Assembly (NCBI RefSeq): GCF_016086655.4
Contig: NC_052135.2
Location: 7,840,363-7,904,362 of the forward strand
DNA length: 64,000 bases
From: Lepeophtheirus salmonis
Taxonomy: Eukaryota; Arthropoda; Copepoda; Siphonostomatoida; Caligidae
Direction of reading: 5' to 3'
The notes beneath the pieces were generated by a model. That model searched no databases and was not told the origin of the DNA. It saw nothing but the letters and a program-made list of their open reading frames with translations. A program made the position numbers and the translations under genes. Shown in pieces: positions 24,165 to 35,224 of the stretch (positions are counted from its first letter, which is position 1; the number at the start of each line of letters is the position of its first letter).

Positions 24165-24290
24165 AGTGTTACTCTCCGTTTTTCATTAGCACACTCAAAG
24201 GTGGCTACTCAATACATACATGTTTCCTCTTCAAGAATTAAATATTAATAAGAGTTTGAGAAATGAATATTTTTATGAAACCAGGAAGTA
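24165..24290 (+). repeat. dispersed repeat R3, copy b (left part, split by the Tc1 insertion)
   Basis: Blocks CAGTGTTACTCTCCGTTTTT, CATTAGCACACTC, CCTCTTCAAGAATTAAA, AAGAGTTTGAG and CCAGGAAGTA match R3 copies a, c and d. The repeat resumes after the Tc1 element with CTTTAGTCTCTAAATCGCTC at 25575. Confidence 0.75.
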
Positions 24291-25572
24291 CAGTATGTCC
24301 AAAAATGGATGGTCGTATTAAAAATATCCGCTTTATAGTAAAAAAATAATTATTTTTGGTCGGGATAAAATGAAATTTGGCTGATACAATCATTAAGCAA
24401 TATTGAATTTTTCTGATCCAATAATTTTCGATGATTACATCATACATCAGTATAAAAGGGCTCAGAAAACGCCACAGGATCTTAGTTGAAATTCAATATC
24501 CGAAATAGTGAGAGAGAGCACTCTTTGGATACCAAGGCCAAGGCTGTTGGCATGATAGAGGGCGGATCAAGCCAGAGAGACGTTGTTCAAAGGTTAAATA
24601 TGCCTCTAAGGACCATTGCGAATTTTTGAAAGAAAAGGAACGATGGACAACCCCTTGCAAATCAGAAGGGTCGAGGAAGGAGGAAAAAAATTAGCAAAGT
24701 TGATTGCTAACTGGTGATTTCAAAATCTTTAACCAAAAAGAGGCAATCCACAAAGTAACTTGCAGTAAGATTGACTTCAAAGGGCTATCCAATATCCAAG
24801 CCATCTATCCACAACTACCTGAGGCACTCTTTGAATGCTTTGGCATACAAACCTCGTCTGCACCTCAAACTTTCAGAAAAAACCAAAGGAAGGCCCGGCT
24901 TCAATTCTGTCGTGAGCGGAAACACTGGACTGCAGATGACTGGAAATGTATCCTCTTCAGTAATGAAAGTCCAATTGAGCTATTCCATGCCCCAAATTCT
25001 CAAACAGATCGGGTTCGGGCAAGAGTTAAGGGAACCCACTCCAACTGTGAAATTTCCTCTGAAAATTCAGGTTTGGGCCGTTATCAGCCACCAGGCAGTG
25101 TCAGATCTTCACCTGATTCCACGAAACCAAACAGTGACGGCCGAGTTCTATGTAATGGAGATCCTCAGCAAGTGTCTGATGTCAGCTATGTCTCGTACTG
25201 AAGAAACTGGACCTCCTTTGAAGGGAAAATGTCGTGTGACACATCAAGAGCCATTTTTCAGCAGGATGGTGCAAACAGTCCTGATTTGTCTCCCATTGAG
25301 AGTTTGTTAGCCTTGGTACAGAGGAAACTCAATAAAAATGCTTCAGCAACTTCAGAGGATGAGTTTAAAAAAACTGACAAAAGCTTGTGAAAAAATTTCT
25401 CCAGATACTTTGAATAATCTGTATGAATGGATGCCAAAATGCATAAAAAATGTATTAAGATTAAAGGGTGTCATATTGGTAAATAAATAAAGTTTTTTGT
25501 CAAATAAAATCACTTGTTTTGGTTGTTTCATGATTTTTTGTTTTAAACCACCATCAATTTTTGGACATACTG
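24291..25572 (+). mobile_element. Tc1-like transposon, structurally complete ends
   Basis: The element is 1,282 bases long with terminal inverted repeats of about 28 bases. The left end starts CAGTATGTCCAAAAATGGAT and the right end on the other strand starts CAGTATGTCCAAAAATTGAT. TA flanks both ends (24289-24290 and 25573-25574). The CAGT start, TA duplication and transposase type are those of Tc1. The host sequence is an R3 repeat whose unbroken relative at 19021 confirms the insertion point. Confidence 0.93.
24522..25490 (+). pseudogene. Tc1-like transposase, inactivated
   Basis: The reading starts with the helix-turn-helix part DTKAKAVGMIEGGSSQRDVV and RTIANF, followed by a stop, then the GRKKISK linker. 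The catalytic part begins HWTADDWKCILFSNESPIEL, where the usual first Asp of FSDES is Asn. The frame then shifts (plus-strand frames 24704-25201 and 24771-25310). The second Asp block IFQQDGA is joined directly to NSPDLSPIESLL, so about 30 residues between the second Asp and the Glu are deleted. The C-terminus CIKNVLRLKGVILVNK ends at TAA 25488-25490. The Asn substitution, frameshift and deletion together rule out activity. Confidence 0.9.
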
Positions 25573-25941
25573 TACTTTAGTCTCTAAATCGCTCACTGAC
25601 TGCTTTACCAACACACTCTTTGTTAAACATAATTTATAGTCATATTCATTATATTAAATATGGACTTTTCTCTTCGTTTCTTAATTAAGTATAAGCTTGT
25701 TGTTACACGGTGTTCTTTTCTAACAATCAAACCAACAGATGGACAAACATATACAGATAAACGTTGTTTTATTTATATTCACTTGACAGAGTACAACGGA
25801 ATTGTTCAGAGTTATTACTTTAGCAGGGGTGTTCACCGGGTGAGGGCCTCCAAATTAAAATTTGTTTAAATCTTACTATATAATTTTTTAACTTTTTTTC
25901 CCAAAAAATTAATTTCTGTGAATAGCTGGGTTATTCCACTA

Positions 25942-28276
25942 GTATAGTCATATTAGGGTTCAACCCGGAAAAAATTTGTTACTTAACCTATTTGGTACCA
26001 ATAAGAAGCGCAATTATATGTAAATCAACATATCCAAAATCTCTTTGATCGGTATTATTAAAGGTGGATATTTCTTTCTAATTTATTATAATTCGCTTTT
26101 CCAATTCTCCTCCACCCTCCAATAGCCCGGTTAAAAACTGTACCAAAAATGCTATGATCATGAAATTTGGTACACAAATACCATGTATTTTATATATTAC
26201 ATTACATATACATATTTTCCTACTCGAAAAAACCCGAAAAAATTGAAAACTTTTGATCCATAAAGATTTGAAACATCAAAGATATCAAATATATTTCTAT
26301 CTGATTCCTCGTCACTTCCAACACTGTATTCATCTAATGAAACTTCCTTATGGTCACAATTCTCGAACTCAACTCCATTGCAACTACCAGAAGCGGAAAC
26401 ACATGAAAGCCCGTGTTGCCTGTACCTACAAACGTTGGTACTGCAAGGGCTTTTCTTGGATACGTTACATTTGCCTCGTATGAGGCGAGGAATATTATCT
26501 GGCACCGCGCTAAAATCCGTCATGATAGGCTCGTAACTATTGTTGTATAGTTTCCAGCCCCAATCAAGCGGACTTAGTTCAACGCCCATCCATGTTTTCC
26601 ATTCAATGACCTGCAGACGAATTCGCAAAAAATGATACTTGTTGCATTTTTGGTTGGAGCAGGAGACTGTGGCTTGATTCTCGTTTTAGACATCGCTGCT
26701 GCCGTCATGAACTGATGATAACGCAAATCTTCCACCATCCAGTTTCCTTTTCCACCGGAGCTTTAAAATATATAATTTGTATAAAATCTAAACACAAATT
26801 TTCAAATTTTATTGAGGATTCTTTAAAGTATGAGGAACTTGTTTTTCCTGAAATAAAAATTAAAAATATAAATATAAAAAACCCTTAACATTTTGTGTAG
26901 ATGTGAGTATATTTTGCATGCTAGGCATAAGTAATCTAATAATGGTTACTCAAAGTGTTTATTTGCAATGTGCAATTTATTTCCATATCTCTTTTGAAGT
27001 TTCTTATTTAGTCTATTGGCACTATACACACTTTCATCACCTTCAAAGGTGCTCATTCGGGCATGCAATTCTTTCAAAATGTGAAGTTCTGCGTCTGAAT
27101 GAACTTCTAGCCATGTACAGAGTATTTAAAACCAGTAAAACATGCCTTCGTCTCTTAGACAGCCTCTTTCTCCTCCGTCTAGATCTGGTGATTTCTTGTC
27201 TGTCACGAATCGTTGAAGACACAATTTGTGGTATCTGGCTTCATCTGCAACAAGATCATTACAATTGTACACCTCTCACTCCAAGTATCATTTCTCCGTT
27301 CACACTTCCCGCAAACTCCTGTATTGTATTTTGTGGAGCAACTTTCGCATAAGAAACACTATAGATAGTATAAATATTATTTTTAATTAATAAATGCACA
27401 GGAGAAGATAAATAGATCAAAAATGGTAAGCGTATGGGTTTTTTGCTTGCTAGGATAAGAAACAAATTCAATCATGTGTTAATCATAAAAAATTTCCAAT
27501 ATGTACACCGTTTCCTTATAAAATATGGAAAATAATTGGTGAAACTTGTAATTGGACAAGGAAAATTGACCTAATTTAGAACAGCTCTACATCAACTATT
27601 CTCGTTGACCGAGCTTGAAATTTTTATATTTAGCTCTGCCTTTCACTATTTTATATTATTTTGTTTTCTGTCTCAATGAAAAAATTGAATTATTATCATA
27701 TCAGAAGACATTGCATTGTAAAATAAGTAGAACGAAACGAAAGTGCCATAAGCTGTTTTTGATAAATAGTAACGCTAATGATGCCAACTTCAAACTTGGA
27801 TCAATGTACTAATTATGACAAAAGAAGTGATTTTCCTATGTTTTATCTTTCAGATTCTGAAAACAGAACTGAAAATCTTTTTTGTAGATCTGCTCTGGAA
27901 TGAAATTTGAAAAAGTACCTAAATATAGCAAAAATAACAAATATTTTTGAAATTTTGATGACGTCAGCCAAAAATATTTCAAATTTTTGGGGTTTTTTGT
28001 GAACTATATAATACAAGGTACTTGTGTGCAAAATTTCATGATCATAGCATTTCTGGTTCAGATTTTAACCGGGGTATTGAAGGGTGGAGGACAATGGAAA
28101 AAGTGAGTTTTGATCAAATTTGACAGAAATACGCACCTTTACTCTAACTGCAATGCCCAAAAAAAAAGATTTTGGATATGTTAATGTACATAGAATTGAG
28201 CTTATTGAGGTAACACATTTTTCAAGTTACGAATTTTTTCTGTGTTGACCATTTTTTAGGGCTTATATGACTATAC
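25942..28276 (-). mobile_element. DNA-transposon-like element with long inverted repeats and a Cys-rich ORF
   Basis: The left end starts GTATAGTCATATTAGGG and the right end on the other strand starts GTATAGTCATATAAGCCC. TA lies outside each (25940-25941 and 28277-28278). The inverted repeats run at least 25942-26186 and about 28030-28276, with shared blocks such as AACATATCCAAAATCT, CCTCCACCCT, CCCGGTTAAAA and ATGCTATGATCATGAAATTT. Weaker similarity extends to about 26250 and 27975. A degraded minus-strand gene lies between them, its stop almost touching the left repeat. The superfamily is unknown to me. Confidence 0.8.
26197..27360 (-). pseudogene. remnant of an arthropod 'DWGW' Cys-rich (CXC-like) protein family carried by the element
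   Basis: The N-terminal scrap (about 27350-27170) reads ...YNCNDLVADEARYHKLCLQR. This matches the D-LVA-E-x-YH-x2-C segment near the start of a large family annotated mostly as uncharacterised in arthropods and cnidarians. Further in come EVHSDAELHILKELHARMST and VYSA near 27030-27110. After a large deletion the C-terminal part appears: LRYHQF, KTRIKPQSPAPTKNAT, a one-base shift, then RIRLQVIEWKTWMGVELSPL, DWGWKLYNN, EPIMTDFSAVP and a Cys-rich tail (KCNVSKKSPCSTNVC, HGLSCVSASGSC). The tail resembles tesmin/TSO1-like CXC spacing. The protein's role is unknown. The middle of the protein is missing, and the frame is broken at least twice. Confidence 0.75.
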
Positions 28277-28278
28277 TA

Positions 28279-28895
28279 CACGTCAAGTATGCATACCCCC
28301 ACTGCATGATTTTGATGATTTTTGGTACACTGGCTTTTCTATATGAAATAAGCAAATGGTTAAAATATTAGCGTTCTGTAACTCACCTGGGCTGATCCAG
28401 GGTTGCTCAAATTTGGGTCTAATACGTTGGACCAGTGTTGTTGAGAAGGTCATAATAACTCTCATAGGGGCTCAATTTTAACAAAAACTACGTCATAAGA
28501 TGCACAAGAACACAAACTATAATTTATAATTATTCATAACCTTATTTTATCAAAGATAAAAGTTTGGGCTCTGGTGCAGCCTCCAAAATGACGCCCCTGC
28601 CTAGCAGCAAACCTGATTTTGCTTTAATTTTGGTAGAACATGTCTCAATATATGTTTTTAAACATATCCAAAATTCAGAGTGGGATCTTTATGGAATCCC
28701 TTACAATGAGACCATTAACAAGAGTGTATAGAGCTGCTTTTATATATAGTATATTAGTATTCTTCTTCTATATTTAAACTATAATATACATATTTTCTGT
28801 TGATTAATAAAATATATTATGATTCTTATTTGGATAAGTATTATATAACTGAAAATTTAGATATTTGATTAAATAAAAATAATACTATAAACTAC
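28279..28895. other. unassigned stretch with one hAT-like end
   Basis: Near 28590-28610 the phrase GACGCCCCTGCCTAGCAGC resembles a hAT element end. Nothing else is recognisable. Confidence 0.4.
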
Positions 28896-29639
28896 AGTTA
28901 TATATATTTATTTACCTAATAGGTTTAGTGACCGTTAATATAGATGCTCCATGTATATTTATGTACAACAACATATTAAAATGAGAGTCATCCAGGATTC
29001 TCCATCCGGAGTCCATATCCTCATATATCTCATTATCCTCATATATCATATAGTGCAGTGGATAATCTAGAACCCACCTTAAGAAATATAATGGAAGAAC
29101 TTAAAAGTAAGAAGTTTGACTTTATAAAATCAAAAGTTAAGGCATACAATGGTCATGTCACCCAAGAACATTAATGAAATGTAGAGTTCAAACACAATTC
29201 AATCAGTAGAGGGTTCTCATCAAAGAGCACGTGGAAGATTATATGTCTTATAGGACATATTAGAATTACTGGAGTTGAAGTTTGGAACAGAGGAGCAACA
29301 ACCGAATGTCTCGATGTTTATGGAACAGAAATTTTGAAGGAAATTGCGAAAAAAATGGAGGAACTAGCTGGTAAGGAGGATCAAAATCTGCCTTCATAGG
29401 ATGGAGCGTGTAAAGTATACGGTAAAATTTCATATAAAGAACCGGAACTATTGAGAGAAAGGATGGATTTGAATAAGTTTATTGAGTTGAAACTTATTTT
29501 TGAAGACTCCAAGTAATTAGCAGGAGTTGATAGCTAGTCTCACGCAAAACAACTAGCAAATTTAAGATACTTCATGGATATAGAAATAAAAAAGTAATTA
29601 AGAGTCTCAATTGAGATTAAAAAAGACGTCAAGTTATTC

Positions 29640-30110
29640 GTTCCTGAAATTTTAGAAGAATTAAGCAAATATTTTCCCTCTCAATATAACATCATTCTTG
29701 ACAAAGTTAAATTCCATTCCATTCATCAAAAAGAAGACTTCCATGTAGAGGTAACACGAACTGAAAATCATGCCGAATTAAATGAACGATGAAGAAAATA
29801 TCAAAGTTAAATTAATTTTGGGTCTTGGGGATGAAGAAATGAGGAAAAAGCTTATGACTATAGAAGAAAAAGAATGTGCCCTTCAAAAAGTTATTGATAG
29901 ATGTAGAGCTGAAGAAATGTCGAAGAAAATTCAGGGATCAAAGCCCTCAAATAGATCAAATAGTTTTAGGAAAAAATCCTGCTGAAAGAAAGATAATGGA
30001 TTGCATATTCTGCTCAAGATACCATATTATATATAAATGTCTTGCTTGGAAAAAGGAATCTAGAAAATGTAAAGGTATTGGTCATTTCAAAGATTCAAAA
30101 GCTTGTAAAA
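29640..30110 (+). pseudogene. Gypsy gag remnant with zinc knuckle
   Basis: The Gag C-terminal part reads KVKLILGLGDEEMRKKLMTI, then ALQKVIDRCRAEEMSKKIQ, a layout common in arthropod Gypsy Gag proteins. In the next frame follows CIFCSRYHIIYKC, a perfect C-x2-C-x3-H-x4-C nucleocapsid knuckle, and a second worn knuckle (CKGIGHFKDSKAC). A frameshift near 29940-29990 separates them. The upstream HSIHQKEDFHVEV part is also in a different frame. Confidence 0.75.
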
Positions 30111-30189
30111 ATGGAATTGCAAGAAACATAAGAGTCATGGTAAGAAACGTGTTTTGCATTATATTGAGTATAGTGTATGTGTATCAAGA

Positions 30190-30776
30190 GTAATAAGGAA
30201 AATAATGGAGACATTTTTCATTGATTATGGTATACCCGAAGTTTTAGAATCAGATGGCGGAACAAACTTCTCGTCCCGAGAATTTATATGCTTTTGGGGA
30301 ATTGAAAGGCGACTTTCTCTCCACATAACCCACAATCCAATGGATTGACTGAAGCTTGTGTGAAGAAACTAAAATATTTAGTAAAGAAAACTATGACTGG
30401 AAATAAGATAGATCAGACAAAAATTAATCTTGGAATTTTAGAAATGAGAAATACTCCAAGAATAGAAGATAGATTGAGTCCAATTATATCTATCCTACCT
30501 GAACTCAAACGAGAGCCAAGAATTTTGTAGGGTACCAAAACCAATTTTAAAAAAAGGAGATGGGAAGAAGATATCCGTATTGAAGATAGGCGAATCAGTT
30601 CGAATACAAGATCATATAGCCAAAAGATGGAATCATCTAGGTACAATTGAAACAGAGGAATCTCAAATGCGATATCGCATATGGATGAAAAATGATCTTC
30701 TTTGGCATCGTAATAGGAGAATCATCCGTTTGGATTCCACAAAAGGGAACAAGCAAATTTCATTTCAAATACCTTA
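30190..30776 (+). pseudogene. Gypsy integrase remnant
   Basis: The read-through gives IMETFFIDYGIPEVLESDGG, TNFSSREF, then HNPQSNGLTEACVKKLKYLV in a neighbouring frame. This is the retroviral-type integrase core with the second catalytic Asp in ESDGG. The C-terminal part RNTPRIEDRLSPIISILP and the basic tail (MKNDLLWHRNRRIIR) follow. Stops and shifts at about 30330 and 30530 break it. The first catalytic Asp region is absent because the pol middle is deleted. Confidence 0.75.
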
Positions 30777-30905
30777 AATTTACATTTTGTAATCCTTGTT
30801 CTGGGTGAAAGAGGGGATGTTATATATTATCTACTTAGCTAATAGGGTTAATGTCCATTAATATAGACGTTCCGTGTATATGTATGTATAATAACACTAT
30901 GCAAC

Positions 30906-31414
30906 CAAATGAAGTTCTTGGAACGGCTGCAGACTGAAACCCACATTTATTAATGTTATTTCCATCTTAAAATACGAATATGACCATTAAAACTTTCAAT
31001 CTATGAAGGTTTGGCCTTTAAAGTTTTTTTTTTAAATCAAGTTTTTAGGGTATAACTAAGATTAAATGCCTTATTTCGACATGTAAAAACGATATATATG
31101 AAAATTAAAGTATATAATAAATTGATAAAAACATTTCAATATTTTAAAAATAAATTATTTATGACGGGATCTTGATTACATTTCATAATAATGTGTATAA
31201 CCACCAAAAAATCGAGTAAAATGAAGGACCTTACTTAGATGCTAATATCCTTTTTATTTTTTCTTCAAATGCTTTATATTATAGCTAAACTTATAGATAA
31301 ACTTTATATTTCAATTTAAAAAAATGCCTTTAAAAAAGGGTGATTTTCATTTATTTATGGTCAATTAAGTTTATAATATTTATAACAAAATTTAAAAATA
31401 ATAAGCTGGTTAGA
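30906..31414. other. unassigned AT-rich stretch
   Basis: No gene or repeat with a partner in the window is recognisable. Confidence 0.4.
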
Positions 31415-31610
31415 TTTTGTGAATATATATTATAATAATATTCCGACGAAAAAATTAAATTACTTATGAGTCTATATAATTACATAATTTATATGTAAGG
31501 GAATTAAAACCAGTTAAGAGATGCTTACATATAAATTATGTAATTATATTGACTCTTATGTGATTTTTTCGTCGAAATATTATTTTTATCTATATTCATG
31601 AATATTTGAA
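31415..31610. repeat. long near-perfect hairpin
   Basis: The core arms are 31437-31499 and 31523-31583. The left arm reads CCGACGAAAAAATTA, then ATGAGTCTATATAATTACAT, then AATTTATATGTAAG. The right arm is its reverse complement with a few changes. The spacer is about 23 bases. Weaker complementarity extends the arms to about 31415 and 31610. Confidence 0.8.
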
Positions 31611-31617
31611 AAAAAAA

Positions 31618-31670
31618 TTCAAAAAATTTTATAAATTAAATTAATATTAATTTATAAAATTTTTAAATTA
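31618..31670. repeat. second AT-only hairpin
   Basis: AAAAAATTTTATAAATTAA and ATTAATTTATAAAATTTTT face each other around a six-base centre. The match is near perfect but composed only of A and T, so chance is more plausible here than for the hairpin just upstream. Confidence 0.55.
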
Positions 31671-31830
31671 AAAATGTCATACTTAAAAATGAAGACTCTA
31701 AAAATACTCAATATATATTTCTAAAAAAATATTTAAAATTTATATTATATTTACTTTAATACTTTTTTATAATCAATATTTTGAGTAGTTATGTCCTTCA
31801 TTAAGATATATAAATCCCTTTCACTATCAA

Positions 31831-32033
31831 CTAATGTTGTGACGATCCCTATTTAGGAATGAAGACTATTTTCCCATCAGGTTCAGTATCGGACCGGCTC
31901 AATTTAGTCCATTGTCTCAGTCCTTAACGACGTCACTCAACTTTACTTTCTCTTTTTAATCAGTTCTAGCACTGACATTCCGAAGGACTGGCTCTAAGGT
32001 TGGACGAAATAAATAAGTACTTACACAACACTA
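31831..32033. repeat. dispersed repeat R1, copy 4
   Basis: The left end is AATGTTGTGACGATCCCTAT followed by TTAGG. The right end is AAATAAGTACTTACACAACA followed by CTA. The centre carries TCCTTAACGACGTCACTCAA, which is the reverse complement of the AGTTGAATGACGTCATCAAGG type centre of copy 1, so this copy is inverted relative to copies 1 and 2. Confidence 0.7.
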
Positions 32034-32411
32034 CCATCAAATCTGGAGAATCTAACGTATCATTGACATTGATACAAACATATTTTTCGATAAATCCATG
32101 TCAAATATTTCCCCGTAATGATATTTGCTTTTAAAAAATAAGACATCTTATTCTTAATAATCAATCTTGAACAAGAATTTGGGATCATCTATATATTTAT
32201 TTTCAAAACTCCAACTTTCAATGACAAATTATGTTGAGGCCTTCTAAGTAGCTGCGTAGAATTAAGAAACTAGGTTGGATAGTATACTGTGCAACTTGTT
32301 TCAATAACCTCGTCAAAATATAGATTGTTCTTTAGAACCCAGATATTTTACTCAGAATATCAACATTGATTTTATCAACCTCTTGATTCTTTGGTGCTAG
32401 AATCACTCTTT
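32034..32411. other. unassigned stretch
   Basis: No gene or paired repeat is recognisable. Confidence 0.4.
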
Positions 32412-32419
32412 CTTGTAAC

Positions 32420-32928
32420 CAGTGGTGTCACTAGCCCCTTTTTAGGGGGGGGGTTAAAAGTTTCAGAAGCTCCCCCCATAAAAGAAAAATTCCATATCAT
32501 ATGTATAAGTCTGTTTTGGTGGTATTCTACATGGATTTCAAAATGGACGTACAGATCAGTCTGATATTCATCAAGTAGACATATAAAACTACCAAGCATG
32601 TTCTTATGATACTTTTTTGGGCCTTTGAGGTCATTCAAAGACTGTTATTGACCAAAATAAAACCTCATTTCTCTTCTCTGTTTCTACATCTCTTCAAAAC
32701 CACCCCCCACCTCCCCTCTTCCCTTTCTACATCCCTCTTTCTGTCTCTTTTCTTTTGCCTTCATTCCTTCTTTCTATTCCCCTATATTCCGCCCTGCAAC
32801 GCGGCTAACCTCTGCTAGTATATCTTGTTTAAAAATAAACCTATTTCTATAAGTAATTATGTATCGGTGTTGATAATTTTTGGGGCTAATCCCCTCCCCA
32901 ATGATGAAAGCTAGCAACGCCGCCCCTG
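32420..32928. mobile_element. hAT-type non-autonomous element (MITE)
   Basis: The left end is CAGTGGTGTCACTAGCCCC. The right end on the other strand is CAGGGGCGGCGTTGCTAGC, a typical hAT terminus. The eight bases outside are CTTGTAAC (32412-32419) and GTTGTAAT (32929-32936), an old 8-base target duplication agreeing at 6 positions. The element is 509 bases with no transposase. The interior is pyrimidine-rich at 32670-32790. Confidence 0.75.
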
Positions 32929-32936
32929 GTTGTAAT

Positions 32937-34305
32937 CATCTAAATTTAATTTCAATTAACTATTATTATTGCGTCTAGCAATCTTTCCTCTAAACAGAAC
33001 TTGAAAAATACACAAAATCAGTTGGTACTAGTTAGTCAATTCTTCCCAATTATTGAATTAATACTTTTAAATATTGTTGGGAAGTGTTCACAGCTTAACA
33101 AGAGATAACTTGAATTCTACCAATCAACATTAACAACACTGTTAAGAGGAAAATAAGTTTAAAAAATCAACAAGTGACAACCAAAATACAATCAACGTTA
33201 TTATTGATAAATTGTGTAACTTCGTGTGAATAATTATTAATAATAGCTCAATACTTTGGGTGAATTGACTAGATAAAACTTATTTTAGGCATTTTTGTAT
33301 GCTTCTTGTTGAAGAATAAGTCGAGAATTACAACAAAGGTAGTAACAAAGTGTAATATTTTATGTTCATTATTGACACTTTCTTTTAGAGAGGCTAAATA
33401 TTTTGAATAAATATAATACATATATGTCTCTGTGATTAGCAGTAGTATTACGTTATCTCATTATTTTGGGAATCTAGTAAACTCCCAGTGGGGGAATAAG
33501 TTTGGATTTATAATATTCAATAAACAAATAAACAGCTGACAATGAAAAAATGAGTTGATGTTTTAGGGATCCAAATACCATTGCCCATTCTGTGTTAATA
33601 GAGATCTTTAAATAAGAATCAAGCCGTTTTTTGGCATTCATTTCTTCATAGGATCTTATCGTCTTCCGAAATGTAAAAAAATATTTTTGATTGATGTTTT
33701 TTTCAATCAGGTGTCCTTCATTACATGTTGATACACAGCCTAAAATTATAAATAGATTCATAGTATCACAGTTATTACTTACATATCAATATGAAGTGAA
33801 TCATATATCGTCATACTTAAAGTATACGAAAGTGTCGCACGAACACGAATCGAGACGTCATTAAATTAACTTCATCTGTAAAAGATTATACGTCATGTCA
33901 ATGATAATAAATAAATTATAAAATACTAAATCCTTTGCATTAGTGCACTGAGTCATCTTTGAGAAAAAAAGTATCTCGAACACATGTATAAAAATCCTGC
34001 AGACGACATTGCATTAACTAACTAGATTTTTTTAAAGATTAGACTTCATGTCCATGATAGGTAAATAATTATAGTGTAATAAGTCGTTTGCATCATGAAG
34101 AATTCTCACATTAGGTGACTGACGTCATACAACTGTCATGATAGAGAACAAAGTCACTTTTACTTAGCAATTAAAGATGTATATCTACTTGCGTATAGAC
34201 TGTAATTCTACTCATAAAATGGTCTCACTCTCTGTATTAAAAAAATATATGTATAAAATTTAGAACAATTTTCACATTCTGCTCTGATAATATAGATGAT
34301 AACTC
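32937..34305. other. unassigned AT-rich stretch
   Basis: The minus frame 33474-33761 (95 codons) has no recognisable family. I see no paired ends. Confidence 0.4.
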
Positions 34306-34309
34306 CACT

Positions 34310-34480
34310 AATAATCTTCAGTGTTATTCTCCCTTTTTGTTTGATCACACTCATACGTAACTATTCAATTCCATATTTATATGTTCTCTCCACAAGAATG
34401 AACGAATAATAATAAGAGTTTGAGCAAAACAAATCAATGACTGATAAGCACTTTAGTCTCTAGAGCACTCTCTGACAAAA
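34310..34480 (+). repeat. dispersed repeat R3, copy c
   Basis: Blocks CAGTGTTATTCTCCCTTTTT, CCACAAGAATGAA, TAATAAGAGTTTGAG and GCACTTTAGTCTCTAGAGC are in R3 order. At the position where copy b carries the Tc1 element this copy reads AAGCACTTTAG, lacking the TA. Confidence 0.75.
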
Positions 34481-35220
34481 CCACAATACTAGATATAAAA
34501 CACCTGCGAGAGTGAATTAATTTTTACCCACAAGGGTTTATATTTTATTCAATTCTTAATATATACGGTAAATGCATGTTAGGATGTTTATTTTGTTGAA
34601 ATGTCCGCGTCGCCGGGTCCAAATCTGTTCCTATTGATAAAAAAAATATAATTGGCAAAGTTTTAGCGAAATTGAAAAATATTTTGATGTAGTTCAACGG
34701 CCTCAAAGTTTTAAAAATTGCCAATAGTTTAAAAAGTTGACTTCTTCCTCGAGTATCGTGAAAATTGTTAAGAATGCACATTTTTATCATCTATAATTTT
34801 TTAAAGATGACGTAATTTACTATAAGGTATATATATGCTATTCTGAGAAAAATATATTTATAATATGAATTAGAATGGAAAATGGTTGAAAAGATAACTA
34901 ATACATACGTTATAACTCGTTGTGTGCAATGTTTTTTACATTTTCCTTCTGCAAAACTGGCATTTTGTTTTGATTATATGGATTCTTAATTTGGAACGTT
35001 AAATTAGTCCCATTTATCGGTTCTTCAAAGGTGTCCTAAACATAAAAGCACCCTCTATGAAACATAATTTGTGATTTGCACATCTGAAGTACTTTTGTTT
35101 ACAAGTTAACCCCATTTGGCATGGAACTATACCTGTATTATAATAGTTGAGGAATCCATAGTAAAAACTTTTTTGCTAAGGAAAACAGAGAAATCAAAAG
35201 GAAATAACAAGTTCATCAAA
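34481..35220. other. unassigned AT-rich stretch
   Basis: The minus frame 34545-34790 has no recognisable family. Confidence 0.4.
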
Positions 35221-35224
35221 GAAC

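Larger units (their letters stand above)
28896..30905 (+). mobile_element. decayed Gypsy-type LTR retrotransposon
   Basis: Fragments of two direct long terminal repeats bound the element: 28896-28985 (GTTATATATATTTATTTACC, then CGTTAATATAGATGCTCC) and 30818-30900 (TGTTATATATTATCTACTTA, then CATTAATATAGACGTTCCGT). They diverge by roughly a fifth, indicating great age. A purine-rich tract (AAAGAGGGGA, 30807-30816) precedes the right repeat, as required for plus-strand priming. Gag and integrase remnants lie between. Reverse transcriptase, RNase H and most of the protease are missing, so the element is internally deleted. Confidence 0.75.

Noticed and set aside
26253..26483. Plus-strand ORF within the Cys-rich region
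   Set aside because: Shadow of the minus-strand DWGW/Cys-rich remnant.
31618..31670. AT palindrome as a separate regulatory element
   Set aside because: Composed only of A and T in a very AT-rich region, so chance is a sufficient explanation.
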